Part shown: positions 1 through 8,620 of the stretch, piece after piece
How positions within the stretch are numbered: position 1 is the first letter of the stretch
Layout of the letters: the number at the start of each line of letters is the position of its first letter
Source of the DNA: Planctomycetota bacterium
GTDB lineage: Bacteria; Planctomycetota; MHYJ01; JACQXL01; JACRIJ01
Direction: 5' to 3'
DNA length: 53,623 nucleotides
NCBI GenBank assembly: GCA_016220095.1
Contig: JACRIJ010000041.1
Coordinates: 1 to 53,623, forward strand
Translations under genes and position numbers: made by a program
The notes under the pieces: generated by a model
Database searches by the model: none
Told to the model about the DNA's origin: nothing
Seen by the model: only the letters and a program-made list of their open reading frames with translations

Positions 1-1
1 A

Positions 2-1450
2 GAAAAATTTGAGATACCGGTTATCTTCAGGCCGGCTATAAGGGTCTGCCACGCCAAGCAAAACGTAACGTTAGGTAAAATAACCGCAATCACAAGACCG
101 GCAAAATTTGACAGGAACCCGGAACGCTGGGCCGCTACTCCGAAATACCGCCTGATACTGCATCGCGAATTGAACCGCAAATTGGAACTTATCAGAAACG
201 AATTTGAAAAGCAAACGGATAAAAACTACGCTACGCTTGGCAAGAAACGCACCCGGCTGGGCATCATCGCGTGCGGGGTCAGTTTCGCCATCGTCAGGGA
301 TATCCTTTCCGATTGCAACCTGACGGACAAAGTTAACGTACTGAAAATAACCACGCCTTACCCCCTGCCGATAAAATTGACCGGCAGATTTATCAGCCAA
401 TGCCGGCAGGTGTTGGTCATTGAAGAAACCGAGGATGTAATTGAATCCCAAGCTCGACAGGCCGCGTCCCTGCAAAAGTCCGCGGATGCGCAGAAGATAC
501 TCGGACGCTACAACAACACGGTGCCCCGCGAGGGCGAATTGCTTCCTGAGGTCATTTACGAGATTATACGAAAGGCATTGAAAAAATCAGGATTAACGCC
601 CGCCCTGCCGAAGACAGATAATAAATTAGCCATACTGGTGGGAGATTTAAAATTGCCTGTCCGGCGCCCTACGCTCTGCCCGGGCTGTCCGCACAGGGCG
701 TCCTTTTATGGAATTAAAAAAGCGCTTCCTAACGCCATTTATTCCAGCGATATCGGCTGTTACACCCTGGGCATTAATCTCGGCGCGGTGGATACCTGCC
801 TGGATATGGGCGGCGGAATTACTCTGGCAAACGGATTCTATCAGGCCTTTAAACATAATAACCAGGACATGCCCATAGTAGGAACCATAGGAGATTCCAC
901 TTTTTACCATGCCGGCATCCCGGCGCTGGTCAACGCGGTTTATACCGGCGCAAGATTTGTCCTGGTAATTCTTGACAACAGCATAACGGCAATGACCGGC
1001 ATGCAGCCAACGCCTGATTTGGGCAGTCTTGCTGACGGCACCAAGGGTCAAAGAGTACCGCTTTTGGAGTTGGTCCGCGGATGCGGCGTGCCGCCGGAAG
1101 GCATTAAAGAATGCGACCCGTACGATGTTAACTCATTCATACAACTCGTCAAAGAGGCATACAATTATACGCAAAGCCCTAACGGCGGAATGGCTGTGGT
1201 TATTGCCAAACACCCCTGCCCGCTATATTACCGCGAAACCCACAGAAAAAACCGGGTTGAAGTAATGATACGCAAGGAACTTTGCAACGGATGCAGGCAT
1301 TGTATCAAGGCGTTTGAATGCCCCGCATTAGTATATGACGAAGAAACCAGGAAAGCGGATATCAACCGCACGTTCTGCACTGAATGCGGCGTGTGCGTTT
1401 ACGTCTGCAAGCAAAAGGCGATTGAGACGATTAAAAGATCTGCAGATTAA
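2..1450 (+). CDS. iorA: indolepyruvate ferredoxin oxidoreductase alpha subunit (5' partial)
   Basis: The frame is open from the window edge, so the N-terminal part is missing; about 482 residues are visible. The enzyme oxidatively decarboxylates aryl pyruvates such as indolepyruvate to aryl-acetyl-CoA and reduces ferredoxin in the cytoplasm. Seen in the sequence: the PGCPHR motif, a thiamine-pyrophosphate binding stretch starting GDSTFYHAGIPALVNAV, and a C-terminal two-cluster ferredoxin domain with motifs CNGCRHC and CTECGVCVYVC. This order is typical of the alpha subunit. The TTG at 170 is only an internal codon, because homologous sequence (RPAIRVCHAKQ, FDRNPERWAA) continues upstream of it. 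The beta subunit follows after a 37-base gap of AT-rich repeat. Confidence 0.93.
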   Translation, partial: EKFEIPVIFRPAIRVCHAKQNVTLGKITAITRPAKFDRNPERWAATPKYRLILHRELNRKLELIRNEFEKQTDKNYATLGKKRTRLGIIACGVSFAIVRDILSDCNLTDKVNVLKITTPYPLPIKLTGRFISQCRQVLVIEETEDVIESQARQAASLQKSADAQKILGRYNNTVPREGELLPEVIYEIIRKALKKSGLTPALPKTDNKLAILVGDLKLPVRRPTLCPGCPHRASFYGIKKALPNAIYSSDIGCYTLGINLGAVDTCLDMGGGITLANGFYQAFKHNNQDMPIVGTIGDSTFYHAGIPALVNAVYTGARFVLVILDNSITAMTGMQPTPDLGSLADGTKGQRVPLLELVRGCGVPPEGIKECDPYDVNSFIQLVKEAYNYTQSPNGGMAVVIAKHPCPLYYRETHRKNRVEVMIRKELCNGCRHCIKAFECPALVYDEETRKADINRTFCTECGVCVYVCKQKAIETIKRSAD

Positions 1451-1487
1451 ACAATTAAAAGATCGCAGATTGAAAGATTTAAAGATT

Positions 1488-2054
1488 ATGAATTTACAAA
1501 TTATTATTTCAGGCATAGGCGGCCAGGGGGTCGTCTTCGGCTCAAAAGTGCTTTTCCAGGCCGCTCTTCTTAAAGGGCTTAAGGTAATCGGTTCGGAAAC
1601 GCACGGAATGGCCCAGCGCGGCGGGTCCGTGGTCTCGCACCTGAAAATAGGCGATTTCCACAGCCCTTTGATACGCGCCGGCGCGGCTGATATGATATAC
1701 GCGTTTGAGGAAGCCGAATTCCTGCGAACCCTGCCGTTTATCAAGAACCGCGGTATATGCTTTGTAAACACTGGCCGAAATATCCTGACAGGCAGTGAAA
1801 TTGAAAAATACCTGATTAGAAAACACGTCAGGGTTTTACCCATAGATGCCGGCAGGATAGCGCGTGAATTAAAAGCGCCGCTTTCCGTAAATCTAATAAT
1901 GCTCGGCTTTTCAGTACCGTCCAATTGCCTGCCCTTCAGCCGGACGGACATGGAAGAAACCATAGAAAAAATCTCGCCGCACGGGTCTTCAGAAATGAAT
2001 TTAAAGGCATTCCGCGCGGGACATAAAAACTGGCAGTCTAACTTGATAAAATAG
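1488..2054 (+). CDS. iorB: indolepyruvate ferredoxin oxidoreductase beta subunit
   Basis: A 188-residue protein of the pyruvate/ketoisovalerate ferredoxin oxidoreductase gamma-type domain. The N-terminus MNLQIIISGIGGQGV carries the glycine-rich GIGGQG motif, and ETHGMAQRGGSVVSH is the usual family signature. It forms the IOR complex with the alpha subunit just upstream. The frame is open as far as 1335, but the family begins at the ATG at 1488, so the longer version is rejected. No Shine-Dalgarno is visible; the bases directly before the ATG are a repeat of the word 'aaagatt', as at several other starts in this window. Confidence 0.93.
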   Translation: MNLQIIISGIGGQGVVFGSKVLFQAALLKGLKVIGSETHGMAQRGGSVVSHLKIGDFHSPLIRAGAADMIYAFEEAEFLRTLPFIKNRGICFVNTGRNILTGSEIEKYLIRKHVRVLPIDAGRIARELKAPLSVNLIMLGFSVPSNCLPFSRTDMEETIEKISPHGSSEMNLKAFRAGHKNWQSNLIK

Positions 2055-2398
2055 CTTAACCATAACCAAAACGATAACCAACCACAGAGCGCACAGATTC
2101 TAACGAAGGATGAAGAATGAAAAACGAAGAAGGGAGCACGAACTGACATAACAACGATCATGTATAAGAAACTCCAAAAGAGTGAGGAGCGTATAGGCGG
2201 GCCTGCCTCACCGAAGCGAAGCTCGGCTTCGCGCAGGCAGAGGTGTCAACCCCCGCTAAACAAGAAGTGAATATTTCAATCCCGCAAGGGACGGCAGAAT
2301 TAGAACTGCGATATAATAGTGAGTAGATAGAAGATAGGAACGATTGACTTTTGTCCATCGCGTTCTTCGCGACTTAGTGCCTTCGTGGCAAAAAATAT
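2055..2398. repeat. intergenic repeat tract with GC-rich palindrome
   Basis: No gene is seen. The gap holds 'accacagagcgcacag' type words, a GC-rich palindromic stretch at about 2201-2244 (gcctgcc ... ggcag with internal cgaagc/gcttcg arms), and a 'ttcgcgacttagtgccttcgtgg' word tract that runs right up to the next start codon. Confidence 0.6.
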
Positions 2399-3007
2399 AT
2401 GAAAAAATTATTAATTATATCCGCCAAATGCGACGGTTGCCGCGAATGTGAAGCGGCCTGTATTGACAGGCAGTCGCGCGCGCATAAATCACAAAAACGC
2501 CGGAAATCCGCTCCGGTTTCTTTCATTTCCATAATATCCGCGCAAAAACCCGGCCCGCTGTTCCCGAATCCCGGCAATTACCTTACTGCGCGGCGCCCGA
2601 CAAAACAAGAGAAAACCCTGCCTGAAACCGCGGCTTTAGAAAGTTATCATCCCCTGTTCTGCCTCCACTGCGACGACGCGCCGTGCCTTGAGGCCTGTAT
2701 CTCAGGCGCGATGAGGCGCGATAAAAAAACAGGACTGGTCAACGTTGACCGGGAACAGTGTGTAGGTTGCTGGTCATGCATCATGGCCTGCCCGTTTGGA
2801 GTTATCACCCGCGGCAGTCATGCCATGAAATGCGACGGTTGTCCGGAATTGCCTGAACCCGCCTGCGCCGCATCTTGCAAACCTGAGGCGCTGGCATTTT
2901 TGACGCCGCAGGAATTCGTTAAACATTCCAGGCGAAACGCGACAATGAGACGAAAGAACACGAAGTGCGCAATGAACGGTAAAAATTCTAATTCCTTAAG
3001 CAGATAA
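2399..3007 (+). CDS. four-cluster 4Fe-4S ferredoxin, AorA/CooF-like
   Basis: A 202-residue polyferredoxin with four cysteine groups: CDGCRECEAAC (residues 11-21), CLHCDDAPCLEAC, CVGCWSCIMAC and CDGCPELPEPACAASC. This matches electron-transfer subunits of the CooF/HycB/AorA type. It lies upstream of an FAD/NAD oxidoreductase, a second similar ferredoxin and AOR, so it probably carries electrons between them. Oddities: residues about 30-75 are a basic, low-complexity insert, and the last ~28 residues (KHSRRNATMRRKNTK...) are encoded by DNA resembling the surrounding intergenic word repeats (cgaaagaacacgaagtgcgc). The original C-terminus may therefore have been extended. No Shine-Dalgarno; the repeat abuts the ATG. 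Confidence 0.85.
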   Translation: MKKLLIISAKCDGCRECEAACIDRQSRAHKSQKRRKSAPVSFISIISAQKPGPLFPNPGNYLTARRPTKQEKTLPETAALESYHPLFCLHCDDAPCLEACISGAMRRDKKTGLVNVDREQCVGCWSCIMACPFGVITRGSHAMKCDGCPELPEPACAASCKPEALAFLTPQEFVKHSRRNATMRRKNTKCAMNGKNSNSLSR

Positions 3008-3749
3008 GCCGCAACCAAAACGACTACACGATTATTTGTCACGAAAACGCGAAGAACGACTACGCCGATTAGCCACAGAGAACGCAGAGCACGACCTGCC
3101 GTAAAACGATTTTTTTACGTTCTTTGTGTTCTTTTATCCTGAGTCCCGACTTAGGTCGGGACGAAGGATTGCGGCTAATCATGCGTCGTCGTTAGAGTCT
3201 AATTCCGCAACTTCCGCGCATTTTACCTGCCTGCGCGGCTTGTCCTACGAAGCCAAAGCGAAGGAGGAAGCCGCTTCGGTCGCCTACGCTCCAAAGCTTC
3301 AGCGACGGAGCGCAAAGGCAGGCGCAGAACTTTGTTAACCACTCCCTAACGGGATCCCTTACATAAGTATTATATTAAGAAAAAGGGAGAAGCACACGAA
3401 GTGCACGAAGAACGGTTCTAATGCAAGATTGGCATCCAGCGTTTTTCCCGGGAATCTTCGTGTTCTTCGTGAACTTCGTGGTAAGAGAACGTTCGCAGAC
3501 AGTCTTAGCGTGCTTAGCGGCCTTTGCGATTAATTCGTTAGTCATCGTTAGACGTACGACGAGCCGCTCCTTACGCAGGATCCCTTACTTTGATGTCATA
3601 TTAAGGAAAAGGGAAAAGAACGATAAGCGACGCAAAGACAAAATACCAAGAATAACATACAGCGTATTCGTGCGTATTAGTGTTAATTCGTGACTAATTA
3701 ACGATTAGTCGTTCTTCGTGATTTAATGTCTTTTGACAAAAAAAATATT
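3008..3749. repeat. 742-base intergenic repeat region
   Basis: No convincing gene. It contains cacgaag/ttcgtg word tracts, a perfect hairpin at 3143-3162 (8-base stem GTCCCGAC, TTAG loop), a GC-rich palindromic repeat at about 3225-3327 also found near 43247, a copy of the 'gtcttagcgtgcttagcgg' unit at about 3493-3564, and at 3565-3697 a sequence repeated at 5861-5985. Short open frames here are repeat translations. Confidence 0.7.
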
Positions 3750-4970
3750 ATGCATTACATAATTATCGGCAACAGCGCCGCGGGTATAAACGCGGCTGAG
3801 ACGCTCCGTGAGCTGGATAAAAACGGCCGAATAACCGTTGTTTCCAGCGAAAACGCGCCGCCTTATTCCAGGTGCCTGCTTTCATACTACCTGGCCGGCG
3901 AATTAGACAAAAAACGGCTGTTTATCCGCGACAAAGACTGGTACCGCAATTTGGATATCAGCCCACTGCAGGGTCACCGGGTTACGTCACTGCTCGCAAA
4001 AAAAAACCGGATTGTCCTGGATGACAACTACACCCTGTCCTACGATAAACTGCTTATAGCCTCCGGCAGTTCGCCTCTATTTATACCGATAAAAGGACGT
4101 GAAACGCCCGGGGTATTCGGCTTCAGGACGCTTGAAGATGCCGATAATATAATCCGGTTCATCAATAAAAATCGCGTACGAAGCGTTGCGGTAATCGGCG
4201 CAGGATTCATCGGCCTGAAAACCGCCTGCGGATTCCAAAAACGAAAACTGAAAGTCACTATTGTGGAAAAACTCGGCCGCCTGATGCCGCGCATGATTGA
4301 CCAAAAGGCGTCCGGTATTTTTGAAAAGGAATTCCAGGCCAAAGGAATTGATATCATCCTGAAACAGGGCGTCAAGGAAATCATTATTGAAAAAAACAGG
4401 GCCGCCGGCATAAGGCTGGAAAACAACAAAATCATACCCGCACAGGTTATAATAATGTCCGTGGGCGTCAAACCTAACATTGATTTCCTCGCCGGCACTA
4501 ACATCAAAACAGACAAGGGAATCATCGTAAACGAACACCTCCAGACCAATATTGAAAACATCTTCGCGGCCGGCGACGTGGCAGAGACGATTGATTTCAT
4601 CACCGGCGAACGGGCCTTAAACGCGCTCTGGCCCTGCGCCTGCGCCCAAGGCAAGATTGCCGCCTATAACATGGCACAGAAAACCGCGCCAGCGCAAAAA
4701 CGCGCATATCAGGGTTCTATGGCAATGAACTCTGTGGAGTTCTTCGGCCTGCCCGTAATCTCCTTCGGCATAACCAATCCTTTGCCGGGCAACGGCTGTA
4801 AAACGTCCGTTAAATATGACCTGCAGAAAAAACTCTACCGGAAAATTGTCTTGACAGAAAACCGGTTAGTTGGTTTAATATCGGTCGGCAATATTGAAAA
4901 ATCCGGCGTATTCCTGTCCATGCTTAAACGGAGAGATTGTCTTAAAGATTATGAACAAATTGATATTTGA
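3750..4970 (+). CDS. FAD/NAD-dependent pyridine nucleotide-disulfide-type oxidoreductase
   Basis: A 406-residue flavoprotein. An FAD-binding Rossmann motif lies at the N-terminus (IIIGNSAAGINAAETLR), a second NAD(H)-binding motif is centred on GAGFIGLKTACGF, and the distal FAD motif is IFAAGDVAE. The family covers NADH:rubredoxin reductase-like and NirB-N-like enzymes and the FAD subunits paired with CooF or AorA ferredoxins. Between two four-cluster ferredoxins and close to AOR, it most likely links ferredoxin or AOR to NAD(H), as AorC does (inference). The start is placed at 3750 because the fold begins at MHYIIIG; the ATG at 3726 would add eight residues from repeat DNA. It overlaps the next gene by 20 bases. 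Confidence 0.85.
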   Translation: MHYIIIGNSAAGINAAETLRELDKNGRITVVSSENAPPYSRCLLSYYLAGELDKKRLFIRDKDWYRNLDISPLQGHRVTSLLAKKNRIVLDDNYTLSYDKLLIASGSSPLFIPIKGRETPGVFGFRTLEDADNIIRFINKNRVRSVAVIGAGFIGLKTACGFQKRKLKVTIVEKLGRLMPRMIDQKASGIFEKEFQAKGIDIILKQGVKEIIIEKNRAAGIRLENNKIIPAQVIIMSVGVKPNIDFLAGTNIKTDKGIIVNEHLQTNIENIFAAGDVAETIDFITGERALNALWPCACAQGKIAAYNMAQKTAPAQKRAYQGSMAMNSVEFFGLPVISFGITNPLPGNGCKTSVKYDLQKKLYRKIVLTENRLVGLISVGNIEKSGVFLSMLKRRDCLKDYEQIDI

Positions 4971-5490
4971 TTCCGGATTGTGCACCGGATGCCGCGCCTG
5001 CGAATTGGCATGCAGTTTTGTTTCCACCGGCGAATTCGGGCCGAGCAAATCACGCATTCGCGTCACCAAAATAGATGAAGAAGGACTGGATATTCCTGTC
5101 GGCTGTGCCCAGTGCGATGACGCGCCGTGCATAAGCGTCTGCCCTGTAAGGGCCGTTACGCGCGACAGCAGAACCCAGGCCGTATTGATTAACAACGACG
5201 CCTGCATCGGCTGTAAAGAATGCCTGATGGCCTGTCCGTTCGGCGCAATCCAATATGACGAGGAAAAACACCTGTTCTATAAATGCGATTTATGCGAAGG
5301 AAATCCTGAATGCGCGAAGTGGTGTTTTACCGGCGCGCTCCAGTTTACAGATGAGGTTAATAAGATTACCCGCAAAAAACAGCGCAAGTCCGCATTGAAG
5401 ATAGGCAAGGCAGGCCGTAGCGTGGTAAAAAAAGCGCAAAAGGCAGCAGAACCGCAACCAAAACCACGAAATACGATTATTAACCACTGA
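4951..5490 (+). CDS. four-cluster 4Fe-4S ferredoxin, AorA/CooF-like (second copy)
   Basis: A 179-residue ferredoxin with groups CTGCRACELAC, CAQCDDAPCISVC, CIGCKECLMAC and CDLCEGNPECAKWC, enough for four [4Fe-4S] clusters. The start MNKLIFDSG at 4951 overlaps the end of the FAD oxidoreductase, which suggests translational coupling and a shared complex. The last ~40 residues are lysine-rich, and the final dozen (ending in IINH) are encoded by word-repeat DNA (aaccaaaaccacgaaat...), so the C-terminus seems to run into an intergenic repeat. With the AOR gene 756 bases downstream, this is the likely small electron-transfer subunit of AOR (inference). Confidence 0.87.
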   Translation: MNKLIFDSGLCTGCRACELACSFVSTGEFGPSKSRIRVTKIDEEGLDIPVGCAQCDDAPCISVCPVRAVTRDSRTQAVLINNDACIGCKECLMACPFGAIQYDEEKHLFYKCDLCEGNPECAKWCFTGALQFTDEVNKITRKKQRKSALKIGKAGRSVVKKAQKAAEPQPKPRNTIINH

Positions 5491-5534
5491 ACACACCGAA
5501 AACGTATATTTAGCGTCCCTCCCAATTCGTGGTT

Positions 5535-5860
5535 CGCAAAGACTGACGTTACCCTGCAATCGTCTTAGCGTGCTTGGCGGCCTTTGAGGTTAAATCGTTG
5601 TAGTTCGTACGTACGACTAACGGAATAAACCGCAAAGACGCAAAGTTCACAAAGACTGACGTTATACACTGCAATCGTCTTAGCGTACTTAGCGGCCTTG
5701 GCGGTTAAATCGTCGTAGTTCGTACGTACTACTAACGGAATAAACCGCAAAGCGCGCAAAGAGCGCAAAGACTGACGTTACCCTGCAATCGTCTTAGCGC
5801 ACTTAGCGGCCTTTGCGATCAATACGTCGTCGGTTCGGACATACGACGGCCGGAATAAAC
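5535..5860. repeat. three tandem ~96-115 bp repeats
   Basis: Three head-to-tail imperfect copies at 5535-5630, 5631-5745 and 5746-5860. Each runs from 'cgcaaag...' through 'gactgacgtta', 'gcaatcgtcttagcg', 'cttagcggcct' and a 'cgtacgtac'-like palindromic part to 'cggaataaac'. A related unit lies at about 3493-3564. No short identical repeats with unique spacers are present, so this is not CRISPR. Confidence 0.85.
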
Positions 5861-5985
5861 CGCTCCTTGCGCAGAATCCATTACAATAATGTCATATTAA
5901 GGAAAAGGAAAAAGAACGGTAAGCGACGCAAAGACAGAATGCCAGGGATAACGTACGGCGTGTTTGTGTTTATTCGTGGCTGATA
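5861..5985. repeat. ~125 bp direct repeat, partner at 3565-3697
   Basis: This segment (cgctccttgcgcag ... gtcatattaaggaaaagg ... aagcgacgcaaagac ... tattcgtg) is a diverged copy of 3565-3697 (cgctccttacgcag ... gtcatattaaggaaaagg ... aagcgacgcaaagac). Both follow a copy of the cgtcttagcg unit, so the duplicated block is longer than either element alone. The remainder to 6246 is AT-rich with tagagttt/tagaattt words and no visible gene. Confidence 0.8.
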
Positions 5986-6246
5986 ATCCGTTATAAATCT
6001 TCTGTGCTTTTTGCATAGAAGTTGAGTTGTAAGATACTAAACTCTAAACAAACTCAGAATTCTAAAACATTAATGACCAAAACACGACGATCGCCGTATT
6101 TGGAAATTTTGAGCAACATTGATTAAATTTGCGACATTGCAATGTTGCGAATACTGAGCGTAGCGTAGCGAAGCGAGTGTGGAAGATTTGTATTTGGGAT
6201 TTATTTAGAGTTTAGAATTTCGTATTTAGATTTTTTTTGTTTCATT

Positions 6247-8262
6247 ATGACTTTAACACCTGAAAAAATTAACACAGTGACCCTCGGCGGTTATGCCGGG
6301 CAGATACTGCGGGTCAACATGACCACGGGAAAAATCGCCAAAGAACCGCTTTCCCACGATGTCTGCGAAGATTACATAGGCGGACGCGGGCGCGACGCGC
6401 TGACGATTTTCAATGAAGTGCCCGCTGACGCCGATCCTTTAGGTCCGGAGAATATACTCTGCCTTTCCACGGGACCGATAACCGGATTGCTCGGCCCCAC
6501 CACTGGAAGAGTAAATACCGCGGCCCTGTCCCCTCTTACGGGCATATACGGCAATTCCAATGCCGGCACCAACTGGGGGCCTGAACTTAAATACGCCGGC
6601 TATGACGGCATTATAGTCCAGGGGAAATCCAAACAGCCATATTATCTTTTTATTGATGACGATAAAGTGGAACTCCGTTCCGCGAAACACCTGTGGGGCA
6701 AAGGCGTTTTTGACACCATCAGGGCACTCAAGCAGGAATGCGGTGAAGATATATTTGTGGCCGCCGTCGGCCAGGCCGCGGAAAACGGCGTGCTTTTCAG
6801 CACGATCATATTTGATTTTTGGGATGCCTGCGGACGGGGCGGCATGGGTACTGTAATGGCAAGTAAAGGCCTTAAAGCCATTGCCGTAAGGGGTTCGGGC
6901 GCCATTAAAGTAGCCAACCCGAAAAAATACATGTCAATCGCCCGCGAAGGCTGGGATGGAGTTCTCAACGACCCCGGCTTTAAGATACAACGGCATCCGA
7001 CTCTCGGCACGGCTATCTGCGTACATTGGGGCAATGCACAGGGCTGGCTTCCGACGAGGAATTTCCGCGAGGCGCATTTTGAATCCGCTAATAAAATTGA
7101 CGGCTGGACTTTCCTTAATAAATATTCCACCAAGGAAGCGCCTTTACCCGGAGGCCGCGCCTGCATGTCATGCCCGAACCGCTGTAAACGATTCGGCCGC
7201 ATTGAATCAGGGAAATATGCCGGCACGCACGGCAACATTGAATTTGAAGGCATCGGCGCTTTCGGCTCCAAATGCGGAATTGACGATCTGGAAGCGGTAT
7301 TCCACGCATTTATGCTCGCCAATGACTACGGAATGGATTGTATCGCCTGCGGTAATACAATCGCCACCTTTATGGAACTGAATCAGCAGGGACTTTTGCC
7401 TGAAGAAGTTTCAGACGGATTAGACTTTACGTTCGGCAATGCCGAATCCATGATAGAAGCCGTACATAGGATTGCCCAACGCAAAGGCAAATTGGGCGAA
7501 TTGGGCGGTTTAGGTTCGGCGCGCGCGGTAAAAATTATCGCGCCTGATGCGGTTGACTACGCGATGACCGTCAAGGGCAATGATACTATCGCGTGCGACC
7601 CGCGGGTTGCAAAAGGATTCGGATTTACCTATGCAATCTCCAGCCGCGGTTCCGACCACCTCAGGGCGCATCCGGTATTTGAAATGATTGCCATGCCTAA
7701 ACAAATCGGCAAGGAGATGTTCGGCTCTGAAGAGGCCGTGGAATTGACTAAATACGGCGGCAAGGTCAATATGGTCTTCTGGCACGAAAACTTAGGGGCA
7801 GTTACCGATTCAATAGGTTCCTGCCGCTTTATGCATGCCTCGTATTATGCCCAGTACCCTATCCCCGAACTGCTCCATAAGATTAATAAAAGCAACAATA
7901 AACCGCATTCAATAAAATACCACGAATGGCTTACAGCCGCCACGGGAATAAAATATACCTATGAGGATTTGCTAAAGGCAGGCGAACGGATAATCACCAT
8001 AGAAAGAGCCATCAACCTGCGCAGGGGCATACGGAAAAAAGACGATACCCTGCCCAAAAGATTCTTTGAAGAGCCTGTCCCCAAAGGACCGAGCAAAGGC
8101 CAGATATTTGACAAAAAGATGTTTGACCTGATGATAGTTGATTATTACCAAAAACGCGGCTGGGACATCAAAGAAGGCCTTATCCTGAAAAATAAGCTCA
8201 AAGAACTCGGCATGAACGACGTCTGCGAAAAACTACGCAAGGAGAAATTGATAAGTCCTTAG
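6247..8262 (+). CDS. aor: aldehyde:ferredoxin oxidoreductase (tungsten-type AOR family)
   Basis: A 671-residue protein, slightly longer than typical AOR (about 605-650). The N-terminal domain carries SPLTGIYGNSNAGTNWGPE and LKYAGYDGIIVQGK, the pterin-binding AOR signature. The [4Fe-4S] ligands are C306, C309 and C313 (ACMSCPNRC) and C526 (DSIGSC). The C-terminal RRGIRKKDDTLPKRF is standard for the family. The enzyme interconverts aldehydes and carboxylic acids with ferredoxin, using tungsten bis-pyranopterin. Neighbouring ferredoxins, the FAD/NAD subunit and a MoaD-like protein resemble bacterial AorABC(D) sets. BamB of class II benzoyl-CoA reductase belongs to the same superfamily and cannot be excluded without a phylogeny. 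No clear Shine-Dalgarno before the ATG. Confidence 0.92.
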   Translation: MTLTPEKINTVTLGGYAGQILRVNMTTGKIAKEPLSHDVCEDYIGGRGRDALTIFNEVPADADPLGPENILCLSTGPITGLLGPTTGRVNTAALSPLTGIYGNSNAGTNWGPELKYAGYDGIIVQGKSKQPYYLFIDDDKVELRSAKHLWGKGVFDTIRALKQECGEDIFVAAVGQAAENGVLFSTIIFDFWDACGRGGMGTVMASKGLKAIAVRGSGAIKVANPKKYMSIAREGWDGVLNDPGFKIQRHPTLGTAICVHWGNAQGWLPTRNFREAHFESANKIDGWTFLNKYSTKEAPLPGGRACMSCPNRCKRFGRIESGKYAGTHGNIEFEGIGAFGSKCGIDDLEAVFHAFMLANDYGMDCIACGNTIATFMELNQQGLLPEEVSDGLDFTFGNAESMIEAVHRIAQRKGKLGELGGLGSARAVKIIAPDAVDYAMTVKGNDTIACDPRVAKGFGFTYAISSRGSDHLRAHPVFEMIAMPKQIGKEMFGSEEAVELTKYGGKVNMVFWHENLGAVTDSIGSCRFMHASYYAQYPIPELLHKINKSNNKPHSIKYHEWLTAATGIKYTYEDLLKAGERIITIERAINLRRGIRKKDDTLPKRFFEEPVPKGPSKGQIFDKKMFDLMIVDYYQKRGWDIKEGLILKNKLKELGMNDVCEKLRKEKLISP

Positions 8263-8620
8263 TAATGTATACATATAACACACCCCCTTCCCCCCTTCCT
8301 ACGCCCGCCGAAGCGGGCTTCGTGCCTACGCACCGAAGTGCCTGCCTTTGCCGAAACGAAGCATCGGCTTCGTGCAGGCAGGCTTTGGCACGCAGGTGCG
8401 CGAAGGCGGGCTCTTAATAGAGGGGGAAGTATTCAGATGAACCCTTTATTGATGCTTTATCTTAATTATTAATTTAGTTTTGACATAAAACGTTTTTTTT
8501 GGTAATAATAAACGGATAATAATAGCCCCTGCCCTCCCCCGTCTACGTTCGTCCCGATACGAATCGGAATTCGGTCGCAAGGGGGGGAAACATTACTGTA
8601 AACAAATAAAGGAGAATTAT
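8263..8620. repeat. 358-base gap with GC-rich palindromic repeat
   Basis: No gene seen. A GC-rich imperfect palindrome lies at about 8301-8413, with arms built on 'cctgcctttgccgaa' and 'ttcgtgcaggcaggc' and 'cccgccgaagcggg' at its left end. It is the same family as 2201-2244, 3225-3327 and 43247-43317. An AT-rich stretch follows, then the Shine-Dalgarno of the next gene (aaaggag at 8608-8614). Confidence 0.65.

Noticed and set aside
1335..1487. Upstream extension of iorB
   Set aside because: Overlaps the iorA ferredoxin domain and repeat DNA; the conserved start GIGGQG region begins at 1488.
3126..3693. Plus-strand frames at 3126-3338 and 3421-3693
   Set aside because: They translate word repeats and palindromes; composition is not protein-like and there is no ribosome site.
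5535..5860. Tandem repeats as a possible CRISPR array
   Set aside because: Units are 96-115 bases, imperfect and contiguous; there are no identical short repeats with unique spacers and no cas genes.
6642..7322. 226-residue minus-strand frame inside AOR
   Set aside because: Antisense shadow; the plus-strand AOR reading has family motifs along its whole length.
6247..8262. BamB (class II benzoyl-CoA reductase catalytic subunit) identity for the AOR protein
   Set aside because: Family level fits, and an HdrD-like gene is nearby, but no other Bam-specific gene or ring-cleavage gene is in the window, so the broader AOR call is kept.
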